Assembly: GCA_963513935.1 (NCBI GenBank)
Contig: OY740765.1
Span: 68,916,253 to 68,980,252, forward strand
Length of the DNA stretch: 64,000 bases
Reading direction: 5' to 3'
DNA from: Aphrophora alni
Lineage: Eukaryota; Arthropoda; Insecta; Hemiptera; Aphrophoridae
Made by a program: the position numbers and the translations under genes
In this document: in pieces, positions 1 to 13,600 of the stretch
Position numbering within the stretch: position 1 is the first letter of the stretch
Layout: each line of letters opens with the position of its first letter
Notes under the pieces: generated by a model
Databases searched by the model: none
What the model was told of the DNA's origin: nothing
The model's input: the letters and a program-made list of their open reading frames with translations, nothing else

Positions 1-690
1 TATAGAGGTAATCTCTTACTAATATTTAGACCTAAATTGTTTATTGAAATAGAAAAACTACTTTATTACTAAGGATATTGGAGTAAAGTATTGTTACAAA
101 TATTTAGGTCTACATTATTTCGTACAATAGAATGATTTTGTATTACACAGAATATAGAGGTAATCTCTTACTAATATTTAGGCCTAAATTGTTTAATGAA
201 ATAGAAAAACTACTTTATTACTAAGGATATTGGAGTAACGTATTGTTACTAATATTTAGGTCTCATTATTTCGTATAATAGAATGATTTTTGTATTATAC
301 AGAATATAGAGGTAAGGTTCTGTTATAAATATTTTGACCTCTTATAGTTTTATAAATGGAAATATTGTTTTATTACTCAGAATATACTGGTAATGTTCTG
401 TTACAAATTATTTATGGCTACATTTCTTCGTAAAATAGAATGATTTTTGTGGTACTCAGAATATAGAGATAACGTTCTCTTACATATATTTAGGCCTTCT
501 TTGTTTAGTGAAATTTAACGATTTTTTTATTACTCAGAATATAGAGGCAATGTTCAAATATTTAGCTCTATATTGTTTAGTGAGAAGACGGAGATTCTTG
601 TATTACTTAGAATATAAAGCTAACATTCCGTTGCAAATATTAATAACTACGTTGTTTAATAAAATATAGGAACATCCATTTATTTATTAT
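1..690. repeat. diverged tandem array, ~77-bp unit
   Basis: About nine diverged head-to-tail copies of a unit of roughly 77 bp. Each has a core like gaatatagaggtaatgttct, then a ttacaaatatttaggcct block and a short ATTGTTTA/ATTTCGTA block. Alternate copies are more alike, giving a ~155-bp higher-order period near the start. The array runs off the left edge, so its full length is unknown. No coding potential is seen. Confidence 0.75.
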
Positions 691-1559
691 CATAATATTG
701 CCTTTTATAACAATTGTTATTATTGTTTATTGGAACATTTGCCATCATTTGTGCACAACACACAGCGGTTTGAGAGTCTGGATCGAGTACCGTGGAGTTT
801 TATCATATGATAACTTGAGTTGACCCATAGTCTCGTAACGTCATGTGTTGTTTTAATTACAAATTATGCAAATGTCCCAATCCATTAGCAATAATAAGTA
901 CAATCAGGTAACTATATAATTTATGAAAATGTTTCAATACATTCAGTATTTGACGAAATATCAAATACATGTAATTTTAACGTAGGAATCAAATCATGGA
1001 CATTTAAAAATTAATGAGTTTATTTTATACAGCCTGGGCTCATTTTCCTTTCGCATGTATATAAAGAAAATTATGTGAAGGGTTAAAAAAATCGATGTCG
1101 AGTTTTGACAAAAAATATCCTTTTGGGGTCCCCTGAGCTGTATTGCGGAATAATGCCTGTCGTCAGTAGTATGGGACCAAAATTTGAGATAATCGAACTT
1201 TTACATGGTTCATTTTCCTTTTTTAACCAATCACTGTTGAACCGACTTTTTTGTGGAAATGGCACACATACAATTTGTTGTGTTCTTGAACATCGAGTCT
1301 TTCAAAAGTAAGATGACTATAGTTTTTTTTTTTTAAACAGCACAAACGAAGTACAAACATTTCTTTGGAATGTTATGAATGTAAACGGATATTATGAAAA
1401 AAAAATTCTTAAAATAAGCCTATATCTCCTTTTTAAGGTTGTTAAGACTAGTATTCGAAGTGGTCGCCATTATCTTACTGGAGAAGCAGTAAGTAAATAG
1501 TCTTTCCTCTATGCCATACGCGGTAATTCTTAACGTATTGATATTTATCTCAGCGACGT
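691..1559. other. no recognised feature
   Basis: AT-rich sequence. Two opposed short open frames around 1083-1311 show no family resemblance and no splice context. I see no gene or clear repeat. Confidence 0.5.
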
Positions 1560-1720
1560 TTTGAATAATTGCTGCTCTCAGCTTTTACGATTTCATCTCT
1601 CACGATTGAAGGTCTTCCTGGCCTCTTGATGTTTCCAACAAACCCGGTCGTTTCAAACTTACTACCTAACAAATTTGTATACTGTACGCCACTACACTGC
1701 ACGGTCTGTAGGCTCCTTCA
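1560..1720 (-). pseudogene. decayed transposase N-terminal (HTH) fragment
   Basis: Read on the minus strand, this stretch gives KFETTGFVGNIKRPGRPS followed by IVRDE. It matches the linker found in many insect IS630/Tc1/mariner-type transposases, where a K-F-E-x-T-G-S-V segment precedes a K-R-x-G-R-P-R motif between the two helix-turn-helix subdomains. Stops and frameshifts lie on both sides and no DDE domain follows. I infer a dead transposon scrap; the exact family is not certain. Confidence 0.4.
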
Positions 1721-2482
1721 AACCGTCGCGAGTACGAAACTTTCTTAACCCGGCTGATAAACTCCGTTCACAATTATAACACTAAATCATTGTGACGTGT
1801 CTTTGTAAAGGTTTACCTGATGCAATAAGAAAAAATCAATTAATTAAACTACTACGAGTTTACCACCTACTAGATTCCTATGTATGAAATTAGTCAACAA
1901 TGAGAAAACTCGTTGCTATGGTTACAAATAAATAGCAATGAAAATAACAGCTGATGTTTCAATAAGTCCCAATTTTATCTGCAATAAAGAGTTTTTCTCG
2001 GGGATTGGATAACAAATAACGAAACCACGACCATTTAAAGTTTTAACTTACTTTTGAAAGACCCGGTAGGCCCTATATTTTGTTTTTGCAAACATTCGTT
2101 GTTATAGTTAGCTAGAAACGAGTTACCAAGTTAACGGTAAAAGCAGTCCCTCAAGCTGCCTCAGCATGTGGGTTCGCACATTAAACATAAACCAGCATTT
2201 CTTGATTCTTAATTACCTTGTGTGCCAGAAACTGTTACTAAATTGAAATTATAGATTTAATTATTATCATGTAACGCTTTGTTTTAAATAAGATAGTAGA
2301 TTACTAGTGTTTCTGTGATAGTAGACCTATCTCCTTAGGTGCTTCAATGAATTGTTTTTGTAAACACAATGTGGCTTTTAACATTGAATTTATATCTAAT
2401 AAGCCCCATAGAATAAGATAAATGAAGAATCAAAATGTGACGAACAGTTGTAGTTGTTCAATGTGCTAGTGTGGTAGGAGAC
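1721..2482. other. no recognised feature
   Basis: AT-rich sequence between a transposase scrap and the 17-bp array. I see no gene, splice-supported exon or repeat here. Confidence 0.45.
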
Positions 2483-2642
2483 GGAACATACAATACGGCG
2501 GAACATGCAATACGGTGGAACATGCAATACGGCGGAACATGCAATACGGTGGAACATGCAATACGACGGAACATGCAATAGGCGGAACGTGCAATACGAC
2601 GGAACATGCAATACGGAGGAACATGCAATACGGCGGAACATG
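2483..2642. repeat. 17-bp minisatellite, ~9.4 copies
   Basis: Perfect to near-perfect head-to-tail copies of ggaacatgcaatacggc. The variable positions are mainly the base before the final C (g/a) and the last base (c/t/a), and one copy has lost a base. It is more GC-rich than its surroundings. Because 17 is not a multiple of 3 and the unit lacks stops in several frames, both strands stay open across it. The apparent Cys-Met-Phe-Arg-rich peptides are artefacts. Confidence 0.9.
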
Positions 2643-2784
2643 CTGCCTTTGAAGTTACAAGTCGTTTGTAGTAAGATGGTATCACTAGAGCCTCTAATTT
2701 CTGAAATTTAAACTATACCATGGACTAGGCTAATCTATTTAATATGTTAAATCAATGCTACTATGTAACCTAACATACAACAAT

Positions 2785-2985
2785 ATTTATAGACCAAGAA
2801 GTAGAGGAAAAAATAAATAGCTCAACTACTGTACACTTGAACAAAACATCACTCACACGAAGAAATAGTACGCTTTAATAGAAATAGTTAAACGCTAGGT
2901 GGCTTGCTCATTGCCATGTGATTTGTGATTTACCATTCATTGCGATCACAGTGGTAGTACATACATTATTATGCTGCACCCATCG
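2785..2985 (+). repeat. dispersed repeat A, copy 1
   Basis: Begins near atagaccaagaagtagagg and contains the marker blocks ggtggcttgctc and acagtggta. The same blocks occur in the same order and spacing at 12690-12885, so this is an interspersed repeat family with at least two copies in direct orientation. No coding content; class unknown. Confidence 0.6.
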
Positions 2986-5946
2986 ATGTCTATAGACCAT
3001 GGAATGTTGACCGCTTTATCTGAAACTTGATCTCTTATCCCCACTATTCTTGGTGTCTGGAAAACAATTTGTTGGAAGCTTAACGAATCCGACTAATGCA
3101 GACTATATTTACTACAAAGAGTACTAATGACGAGAGTGAGGAGAGGGTTGCGATAAATACGCGATTGACCCTGTTGGTTCAAAACCCCAAGTGAACTTGC
3201 TTTATAAGTTGGTAAAAATCTTTGATGCACCGTAGGTTTGTAGTGATTTTCAATACGTGGAAAAAATAATTTAGTTTTTGAGGCCAAATGTACACAGTGA
3301 TTTTTTTTTTTTTTTAAACTTACCACCTGTATTATTTAAAAGAAGGGAAGAGATATGCATAAACTGTTCTCGGGATAGTTATTCACCTTTACAAAATAAA
3401 AAAATAAAAAAACCAACCGCTTCCACGACCTTAATCTCAAAAAAGTACAATGGTCTTGTGATACCTCAAATTAAAGCCCTTTAAAAATCGTGAATTTCTG
3501 TTGTAAGACAATTAAAATCGGCAAAGCATCAGTTCGTTTTGTTCAAAAAATGTTATTTTATAACTTAATTTTCTAAAATTTTATAAAAATATTAGGAAGA
3601 TAGTTCATGGTACTGAGAACAACTAAATTCTTGTTAATAACTAATTGTAATGAAACTTCTTGGGAAAATAAAATTGTTATACAGGTTCTGAAAACCTAAA
3701 TAAATTATACTTGGGGTAGTACAAGAAATATTATTTAGGTTAATTGTTAGAAATAAAAGTTCGGACTAAATGAAAAGACATTCTCAAAAATCAAGGAAAG
3801 GCGACACGAAAAAAATATTGTTAAAACGATAAAACCTGTCCATTGCATGGTGTTGACTTTGTCCAATCTTAAATATTAAACTTTGTAATAAATACTATAT
3901 CCATGAGGCGATAACCTATTTTTATAAAAGAACTTACAAAATAAAATATTCTATACAGAAATTCATGGTTATATATAAGGCTTTAATTTTATGTACCATA
4001 TCACAAGCCATATGTATCAGGTACCCACGTCGAATTCTCAGGATCTGCTTGAAGTTCAATTTGAGTTGATTTTAATGGAAGTTTATTTATTATTATTTGT
4101 AGTCTTTAAGAATTGAATCAGTGTTCATTTATTTACTCTTCAATATTTAAATTTATTTTGATTCTTATCCTAATAAATAAAATGACTAACTAATGTAAAT
4201 GCAATCTGGTAAATTCTGGTAAATGCAATCTTCTTCCAATTCTTCAATAAAACAAAAACTGTCCCAAAATCTTTATGAAGATTTTACTTCATTTCTTGAT
4301 TTAGTTTTAATTTTAAAATTAATGTTATTACTGTTAACCCTTTGGAAATAGTTGACTACATAATACTTATCACCGAGTAGTTCTTCTACGGAGAGACTTC
4401 TTGAAGATGTTCTTTGAACGAACGAAATAGTATGAGTACCTAAGTTTGACTTTTCACCTCTCTTAGGAAGTGTTTTATATATTTTGGTCAATTTACCTTT
4501 CAAATTCCTTCAAAACATCCCTTTTGTATTTTGACATTTATGTGATTCATTTCGGTTTGAATGCACGAAGTTTTTGTTCTAACATTAGACTATTAGTAAT
4601 GCTTCTTTTAATTTTTTTTGTTTCTTTTGGTGTAATTGCAGCTTGATTGCAATTATTCAATTATCAAATTTTTGTATTGTATAGCATGCAGTTGGCTATG
4701 CCTTAAGCTCCGCCTATGTGTAGTGGGGCTTCCTTATGTGAATGTTTCTTGTCCTATCCTGCAAAACGAGTTATTTTTCCATTTTTTTAAATTTTTTGCC
4801 ATATCATTGTTTTGAGTTATAATTTGGGAATTCCAAAAGTGTTTTACTCTTCCTTAGGCCTTGTAGAATCCATTGAAAATCAAATTGTGGTTATACGACC
4901 ATAACTTCCTAAGTTATTCGGGTTTGAATGTTTTTGTATTATTTTCTTGACCATATTCTAATCCTTACTGAGTTTTACACTTTTTTCTTTGGTTCCTGGT
5001 TCCTTTTGGGTAGAAACAAATGAATCTGTTTAGTTTTTTACTGTAGTCCTCTTGATTGCGGAGTTATATGTGGTCCAAGGTCTTAATTTTCTCATCTATC
5101 TTGTTTTAGTGAAAGTCACTCCCATTTGATAATACATATGCCTTTATTGATTTTACATTACAAAACTACATATTCTTATTCTATTTCTACCATAAAATTT
5201 TCATATTTTATTTTAAAATATACTTATTTTTAATTTGAAAAGGTTTAGCCGATTTTGACTAAACTTACTAAAACTGTGCTCATTTAAATACTTTATCTTC
5301 ATTTATTCTACTTTCTAAGACTCTTTTTTTTATAGTTTTTCTTGAATTTGAAAAAACTTCTCAAGAATGATCTTTCCCGCCATTTAACACAAAGAATTAC
5401 TTTTAAAAATTAACTTTTTCTACATATTATTGAGTTACCCCTTTTGGGCTTTATTTGAGTTTATTTAGTTTTTCAAGATATTTTGGATTTTGAGTTTTTC
5501 AACGTACATTTTGGCTTTAACTTATTTCACATTTTTTATATCATCAGGTTAGATGAATATTTAAAACTAAATATATTTTTGATTTTTAACCAAATAAGGT
5601 TTGCATGTTAACTGTTTGGTACCAAATTTCCAGTTTAGACATGAAATAATTGATGCTGCTTTATGGCGGCTGCCGATTACTCGTAGCATTTCATTGAACA
5701 AAACCTTGAACTTTTTCATTCTTGTCATTCTACATGTCATAAATTTTAACATGTACAATTTTTTGAATTTTTCCCATTTTTTGATATTTTTGAGACGAGG
5801 CGGTTTTATAAGAGTCCAAACCGTCTCAATGTGTAACTACGCTTAAGCATTTTGATACTTAAGTAGTTTGTATTTTGTATGTGCGTTTTATAATGAAAAC
5901 CATTTATTAAAAAAAATATATATATATCTAAAACTATTTCTTTCAG
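2986..5946. other. upstream region of the protease gene, no recognised feature
   Basis: About 3 kb of AT-rich sequence with short homopolymer runs. I find no exon with conserved protein similarity. A good acceptor (tttctttcag at 5937-5946) just before the coding start suggests that a 5' untranslated exon lies somewhere upstream, here or beyond. I cannot place that exon or the promoter. Confidence 0.4.
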
Positions 5947-5956
5947 AGAAGGAGCA

Positions 5957-6044
5957 ATGAGAGAGATTGCTGGATGGTGCTGTGGCATTCCTTTAATCGT
6001 GCTTATTACAAGCATATCGACTGCTACTCAAACTGCTGTCCATA
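5957..6044 (+). CDS. protease exon 1: start codon and signal peptide
   Basis: The ATG at 5957 opens a short basic/polar start (MREIAGWCC), then a hydrophobic stretch (GIPLIVLITSIS) and a small-residue region (TATQTA), a normal signal peptide. The exon ends at cata|gtgagt, a near-consensus donor, after 88 nt (phase 1). The next exon supplies gt to complete a serine codon. A pyrimidine-rich acceptor at 5946 lies 10 nt before the ATG, so transcription probably starts in an upstream non-coding exon. Confidence 0.75.
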
Positions 6045-8353
6045 GTGAGTTAGAATTAAAATTACGTTAAGATTATAAGTATAGTTTCCATAGACATTCT
6101 ATTACTTATGGGTATGTCCACACAAAAGAACTGTTTCATCCATTGTCTAAGTTAACATAATCAAAGATTTCATTGAAAATACTGTAATATAATAAACATT
6201 TTAAATAAAATACAATATAGGATTTCCAATGGTCTTCTTTGGAAAAGTAAGCGTAAATCGTATGCAAATAATAATGTATCATATTTTTATAACCGTTTGA
6301 AACGCGAAAAGGATAATTCATAAAAATGGAAACATAAATAATAATAATTGTGAAGTTTTTTATATTTTGGTCGTATGAAACTTTACGTGGGAATGTTCAA
6401 AAACAGTTCAAATTGAAGGTTTTTTTGTAAGAATACGAGTTTATAACACGTTTAATGCATACTGCTCTTTTCCCTAGTCTGAGTATCCTGCCTTGGAACT
6501 CTCCCATTGGCCGCCATTTTAAAACAGAAAAATTCATTAATTGGACTTTGTTGTAAAGAATCTATTCTTACATTTCATAACGATTGGTACACTCATTTGG
6601 TGTACACTGCTTAATAAACGTACAGACAAAATGTCAACTCTCTTCGCTACCTAAACACATATCAGAAAATAATAATATATTGTATTTAAAATGGTTTAGT
6701 TTATAACAAACACAATTAATTAAAAGTTTTATATTTCCGAACTTAATTTCTAATTATTGTACAAATTTGAAAGTTTAACATATTAACGTAAATTTCTAAA
6801 TTTAACTAAATAAGTAAACATGTCAAAAAATATATTTCAAAGCAAACTTTTCCAAGTAGAAAACAAATTTGCAAGTTTAATATAATAATATAAATTTCTA
6901 ATTTTAACTAAACAAGTATTCATTTCAAAGAATATATTTCTAAGCATAAGTTTTCAAGTTAATGCAAATTTGCAATTTTAATGTAATGACTTAAATTTCT
7001 AATTTTAACCGAACAATTTTAGCAATAAATAGGACCGAGTTCTCTATACATAAGAGAATTGATTATATTTATTCATCAATAATATCATTTTTGTTTTACC
7101 TTTGTAATGAGTATAAAACCATTTTACTTTCATTTATTAAAATGGAAGAATTAGATAGCAATTTTTGTAATTAAAGAAATGGTTATGTAAGGAAAGGATT
7201 GTAAAAATGATATAGTGGACAATCCTCCTTACAGTATTTACTCAAACGATTTGATTATTACTTATATTTTACTGTAATTCATTGATACATGAAAGTTATA
7301 TCAAGTTTTAGAGGAAATATCGAGAACAAAACAGTATTACTATTGTGTAAATAATAATATATTTGATATTTTTGTAACACAATGAAACTCGAAAAGGCAT
7401 TTAATTCACTCAAATGAAAAAAATTTTAAAAACAAAACTGTTTTCATTTTTTGTCACACAATTATATTTAAACTTTTGAACACACTGTATTCCTGGTCGA
7501 AGCATCAGTTTCATTCCTTGGAATCTAGCAATACTTGAAAGAATTTACTAAAAAAAAATCAATAGGGTTCATCTTATGTACGCATACAATTTAGTAATCA
7601 CGGACATTTATTTCGTCCGACATTATAGAATAGAATACTTTTTTTCCTTACATATGCAGCATCCTTCGACCTAGTTGCAAGAACTTCATTCCTAAATTTC
7701 TTAACGATTCATACACGAGTTTGACTGTAATTGCGTAACACACGTCTTACAGACGAAATCCCAAATAGTAAACTCGCTTCGCTTCATCAATTAAGAAAAC
7801 TGTCTTTATGTAAGAAATACAACAGTAAGAAGTTTGTAAAACAATTCAATTGTGCATAAATATTGCACATACTTTCTCACATATCCATACATATTAAAAC
7901 TAAAAGTCTTCAAAAAATATTGCACTAACATTCTTTTGCTCCCATACATAGTCAAACTAATAATCAATGCAAAAATATTGCACAAAAATCTCACTTAACA
8001 ATACATATTAAAACTTTGTACTAACTTTCTCAAAATCCCATACACAGACAAAAATAATCAAAGCAGAAATATTGCACAAACTTTCTCACATACCTATACA
8101 TATTAAAACTAAAAATCGACGAAAAATATTACACCAACATTCTCAGACTCCCATAGATAGCCAAACTAAAAAATGAACCATTACATATAAATAATACTTT
8201 TATTAGATACTGTATAATGAAAATTTAAAATATTTTTATCTAATCTTTTTCATTTGTCATAAAATAATTATCATAATACTAGGTTTAGCAAGAAATATCA
8301 CAAATAAGTTAGGTTAGGTGGTTAATTATATATACCGGTATAAATATATAATA

Positions 8354-8419
<66 letters not shown>

Positions 8420-11400
8420 CGTGCATAACTGTTTCTCTTTTTCTTTTTTTTAATCGAATTCACTTCATTTATCATACAATTATGTTCTTAATACTAGGTT
8501 TAGACATAATACACATTTTAAATAATAACAGACATCAATGGAATTTCCTCCAAACTGTATAATTTCTCTCACAGTTACTAAATAGCTTTAAAACCATAAA
8601 GATTTATGGTCTGTATATATATACCATAAATCTTTCTCGTTCTTTTTTTAAATCGAATCCACTTTATTTATCATAAAATTATAATATGTTCTTAATACTA
8701 GGTTTAGTAAGAATCACCACAAATAGGTTGGGTTAGGGTCGTCCTAACTTTGGAAAGTGATTCATATATACTGAGTGTTTCAAAAATATACACCCTAAAT
8801 TTGGAAAGTGAACTGGTATACAGAATGTTTCAAAAATATACACCCTAAATTTGGAAAGTGAACTGGTATACAGAATGTTTCATAAATATACACCCTAAAT
8901 TTGGAAAGTGATTGAGATATACAGAGTGTTTAAAAAATAAACGTACTAACTATGTAAAGTGATTCAGGTATTCTGAGTGTTTAAAAATAGACGCCTTAAC
9001 TTTGTAAAGTGATTCAGATATACAGAGTGTTTAAAAAATATACGTCATAACTTTGGAAAATAATTCAGGTATGCAGAGTGCTTAAAAAATATAAACCCTA
9101 AATTTGGAAAGTGATTCAGATATACAGAGTGTTTAAAAAATAAACGTACTAACTATGTAAAGTGATTCAGGTATTCTGAGTGTTTAAAAATAGATGCCTT
9201 AACTTTTGTAAAGTGATTCAGATATACAGAGTGTTTAAAAAATATACGCCCTAACTTTGTAAAGTGATTCAGATATACAGAGTGTTTAAAAAATAAACGT
9301 ACTAACTATGTAAAGTGATTCAGGTATTCTGAGTGTTTAAAAATAGATGCCTTAACTTTTGTAAAGTGATTCAGGTATACAGAGTGTTTAAAAAATATAC
9401 GTCCTAACTTTGTAAAGTGATTCAGGTATACAGAGTGTTTAAAAAATAAACGTACCTACTAACTTTGTAAAGTGATTCAGGTATACAGAGTGTTTAAAAA
9501 TATAAACACTAAATTTGGAAAGTGATTCAGGTATACAGAGTGTTTAAAAATATAAACACTAAATTTGGAAAGTGATTCAGGTATACAGAGTGTTTAAAAA
9601 ATAAACGTACCTACTAACTTTGTAAAGTGATTCAGATATACAGAGTGTTTAAAAAATATACGTCCTAACTTTGGAAAATAATTCAGGTATACAGAGTGTT
9701 TAAAAATATAAACACTAAATTTGGAAAATAATTCAGGTATACAGAGTGTTTAAAAATATAAACACTAAATTTGGAAAGTGATTCAGGTATACAGAGTGTT
9801 TAAAAAATAAACGTACCTACTAACTTTGTAAAGTGATTCAGGTATACAGAGTGTTTAAAAAAATCAATACCTACTAACTTTGTAAAGTGATTCAGGTTAG
9901 TGATTATAAACATAGTGCAGAGCGTTTTCTCAAGCTCTTTATGTTGATAAAAACGACTTATGGAAGAAGAACAGTCAAGTTTTAACTATCAGTGGTTGTA
10001 TTATAATCAGTAAAATAAAATAATGAGTAAAAAATGGGAGTTCATATTTTAAAATTCCATAAAAACTGCCACTCTGGTTAAAATCGAACAGCGTATTGTA
10101 ATAAAATTAATATTGATGAATTGTCCAAATATTAGGAACGTAAATTAATTTTAAATATTTCAAAATATCATCTTCTAGTAGATAAGATAACAATTTAATT
10201 AGGCAGAAGTGATAAAAATACTGTACCAACATCTTCTGTACAATTTTAAAAGAAAATTGTAAGAATGCTGTAAGTGTAATGGTACAATCAGCAGGTATTA
10301 TTTCACTGATAGGGCCAGTCCTTATTGCTAATAATTAATAGAACTTTAAATATTTGAACTAAACTCACTCTTCACCCTAACAATTTGTTTTTACTAACAT
10401 AAAGAGCTTGAGCAAACGTCTTCACAGTTGCAGAAAATGTGTAATTATAAATTAAAAATCGTACAATATTTCGAAAACAGATGATCCAATTTCATTACCT
10501 TTTTATATAGATTTTTTCTTCTTTTTGTATGCTCTCTAATTAAATGTGTCTAGTGGGGTTCGTTAGGTTAGGTTTGCCATTTGGAATTTTTAAGTTTGGG
10601 GTTATAGGTTAGGTTAGCTCTGGTAGAGGCGAGCTAGTATTTTAATAAATGAAAATGTAAGTTTTAAAAAAAACAATAAGTGATGTAGAACCACGAAATT
10701 TGTTCCATAATTTAGGTTCCAAGAATTAGAGTATGGTTTCTTTTCACGCTTGGAGCAGTCAAGGCGAAATATTTAGCTTTCGGACATGTGTTATGGAGGT
10801 TTTTTATATATAGGTTATGATAACTCCTATAATCATTTCCCGAACTATTGCCGTGCAATTTTTATTTACTCTGTATAGATACTGACCGTGTGGAACACGG
10901 CATTAAAACAATATTAAGAGTCTGGTCGACCAAATTTGATACAGTGGATATATTTAGTGATTTGTATAGGAACTTTTGATTTTATTAAAATTACTCAAAT
11001 TTTGGGATACTCACACAAAAAAAGAAAGAATTTCTCAAACTCATCCCGTACTTAGTTGAAAGTGGGTTCAATACATCGGGTATCAAATATCCTGAGAAAT
11101 TACTACAAAATATTGCACCAATACCACTATCAAACTTTGATTACTATTTGTGTTCTGATATGAATGGATGAATTTCTTTTATTTCTCCAATATTGCTTTA
11201 CACAAAAAATATATAAAACTCAGAAAATAAACAAAAATTAAAACTATAAGAAAAAAATACCCTACTTATCTTGGAATTAACACTAAACATAAATACAAAC
11301 TAAACCGAATAACATCATTAAATTAACAAATACAGGAGAAAAGTAATAGTCTACCCTTAAGGACAAGAGACCTGTTTGTTGTACCAGCTAGATTAATAGT

Positions 11401-13546
11401 CAGAGAGGGAAAAAGTGGTATCTGACTGGCTGTTATTCATACGCCAAGAATTTGTCCAATTAAAAATAACATAAAATGGCTTCAGAATTAAGTTATTAAA
11501 AAAAAAAAAAAAAAAAACACACATTTTCTTAAAATTAAGAACAAAGACTTTAATTAGAAATAATAAATATTATACGGACGGCTATCTTCAAAATCTAGAA
11601 ACTAAAAAGAACATATTTGCAAAGAACCGACATTGGAGTACTGTATACCTTTTTAATAGATTTAAAGTATGGCTACACTATGCGGAAAGAGAACGGAAGG
11701 GTCAGGAACTTTTCTAAGTGACTACACTAAGCGGGAACTGAACGGAAAGGACGATACGAACAGCTCGGAGGGTGTAGCAGAAAACAAAGCAGCTGATGAT
11801 ATTTTTGGTTGCGTTGTGATTGTCACGTGACTACGATAATGGGCGAACTCCTCCGATCCCTAGCAGAATGGTCGGGTGGAGTGACCACACTGAGCGGAAA
11901 CGGAAAGGGAAAATCTGGTGGACGGTCTCCCGAGCGTGAAGCCAAATCCGTTCCATTCCCCGACAGAGTAGCCGCCTACATTTATTTAAATCCATTGCAT
12001 GCACCCGGAATTATTTCCGTTCCGATATATAGTCATATTTTTTATATTTGATGAAAACTTCCAAATTTTAAACTAACAAAAATGCAACTTAGTTAAAAAA
12101 TAAGAGTTATAAATGAAAACAGTTTAGTGCCTATTTTCTTAGTTAAAAAAAACTAAATAAATCGAAAACATATATTTTATTACAACCGGTTTGGTTTTTT
12201 CATTCGAGTATTATTTTTTTATAACAATATTTCTTGATTTGTAAATATAAGATGATTGCAGGAAGACTTGTAATTGGGAATATAAATTTTGTAATAGATT
12301 TTTAGAGAAAACACGCGAAATGCACATATAAATAAATATTGAGTGCTTGTGAGATGGTATACTTGATAAAATAAAACACAATTTTTCACAAATAGTACGT
12401 TTATTTATTGAAACACGTTTCAGCGCAAAGTTGCTATCTTCGGCGAAGCACGAATAACAATAACTAAACTATAAATTATGGTTGTGCATCACTGAAGAGG
12501 CGACTTTGTAGTTGAAACGCGTTTGAATAAATAAATGTTTGTGAGAACTTGTGTTTTAACTTTCTCGGACGGTGACGATAGCTTCCCTTCTCTTCTACGT
12601 CTACCCAAACAACACTTGAACCTCCATCCCATAGGAACGATCTGTTATTTATTCTTAGATCAGTGTATGTATTTGTTAACTCGAAAGTTAGTCTTCATAG
12701 ACCAAGAAATAACACAATATAATAAACACCACTATTGCTGTACATTTGAACATAACACCTCGTACACGGAGACATAGTATAAGTTAAATGCTTTTTAAGG
12801 GTGGCTTGCTCCTTGTAATGTGATTACGATTTACAATTTAATTATTGAGAACACAGTGGTATTAAATATTACTCTGTATCAATTGGTTTAATTAAACCAT
12901 ACTGATTGTCATATACTAGCATCAAACTGGGAATACGGCTGAACGAAGGGTCACCTACTGGGCTGACCTTTATAAAACTTAAAATGATTTTATTCGATAT
13001 TTCAAAATAAAAATCTATAATATATTTTTATTCTACACATAATTACAAACACTACTACGACAATTACTAAAGGTTTATCGGCCAAGTACCGAGTGGACGT
13101 TGTGTGAAACGATTTTATAGTTTTCAAAGTTTTTAGTGACTTTTTATAAATAATCTAAGCTAACTGATATGTAATTAATAATTTATTTAATATTATTGTA
13201 ACACTGAAACTCGAAAAGGTTTTAATTTGTAAAATTAAAACATCGAATAAGTAGTAAGTGAGAAGATATTTATTTTTTGATCAAGTAAAACCGTCCCACG
13301 AGAAAATTTTAGAAAACAGTTCAATTTTTGTTTACGAATTGTCATGCTTCTTTTAACACCAATATATTTAATACTATGGAGCATGCCCAGTACTTCTAGT
13401 CCATAACATTCGCGTTCATAACGGTTTTGCATGACCGTCATTTTAAAACCAGTAAAAAAACCTTGCACATACATCGTTCGGACTAGTTGTAAAGATTCTT
13501 ATTTTTAAATTTCAAAACGATTGGTACATACATTAGTCCGTATCTG

Positions 13547-13600
<54 letters not shown>

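Noticed and set aside
2396..2711. Overlapping small open frames rich in Cys-Met-Phe-Arg
   Set aside because: They are translations of the 17-bp minisatellite; frames are open on both strands for that reason.
5540..5560. Minus-strand CUGAUGA...GAAA near 5550
   Set aside because: No convincing stem II, stem III or helix I, and no fold-back element around it, unlike the accepted hammerhead candidates.
8368..8562. Cys-Val-rich ORF
   Set aside because: Produced by the (TG)n microsatellite; no domain beyond it.
10560..10620. ttaggttagg motifs, as in insect telomeres
   Set aside because: Only two or three units each, scattered (also near 8310 and 8727); too short for an interstitial telomeric array.
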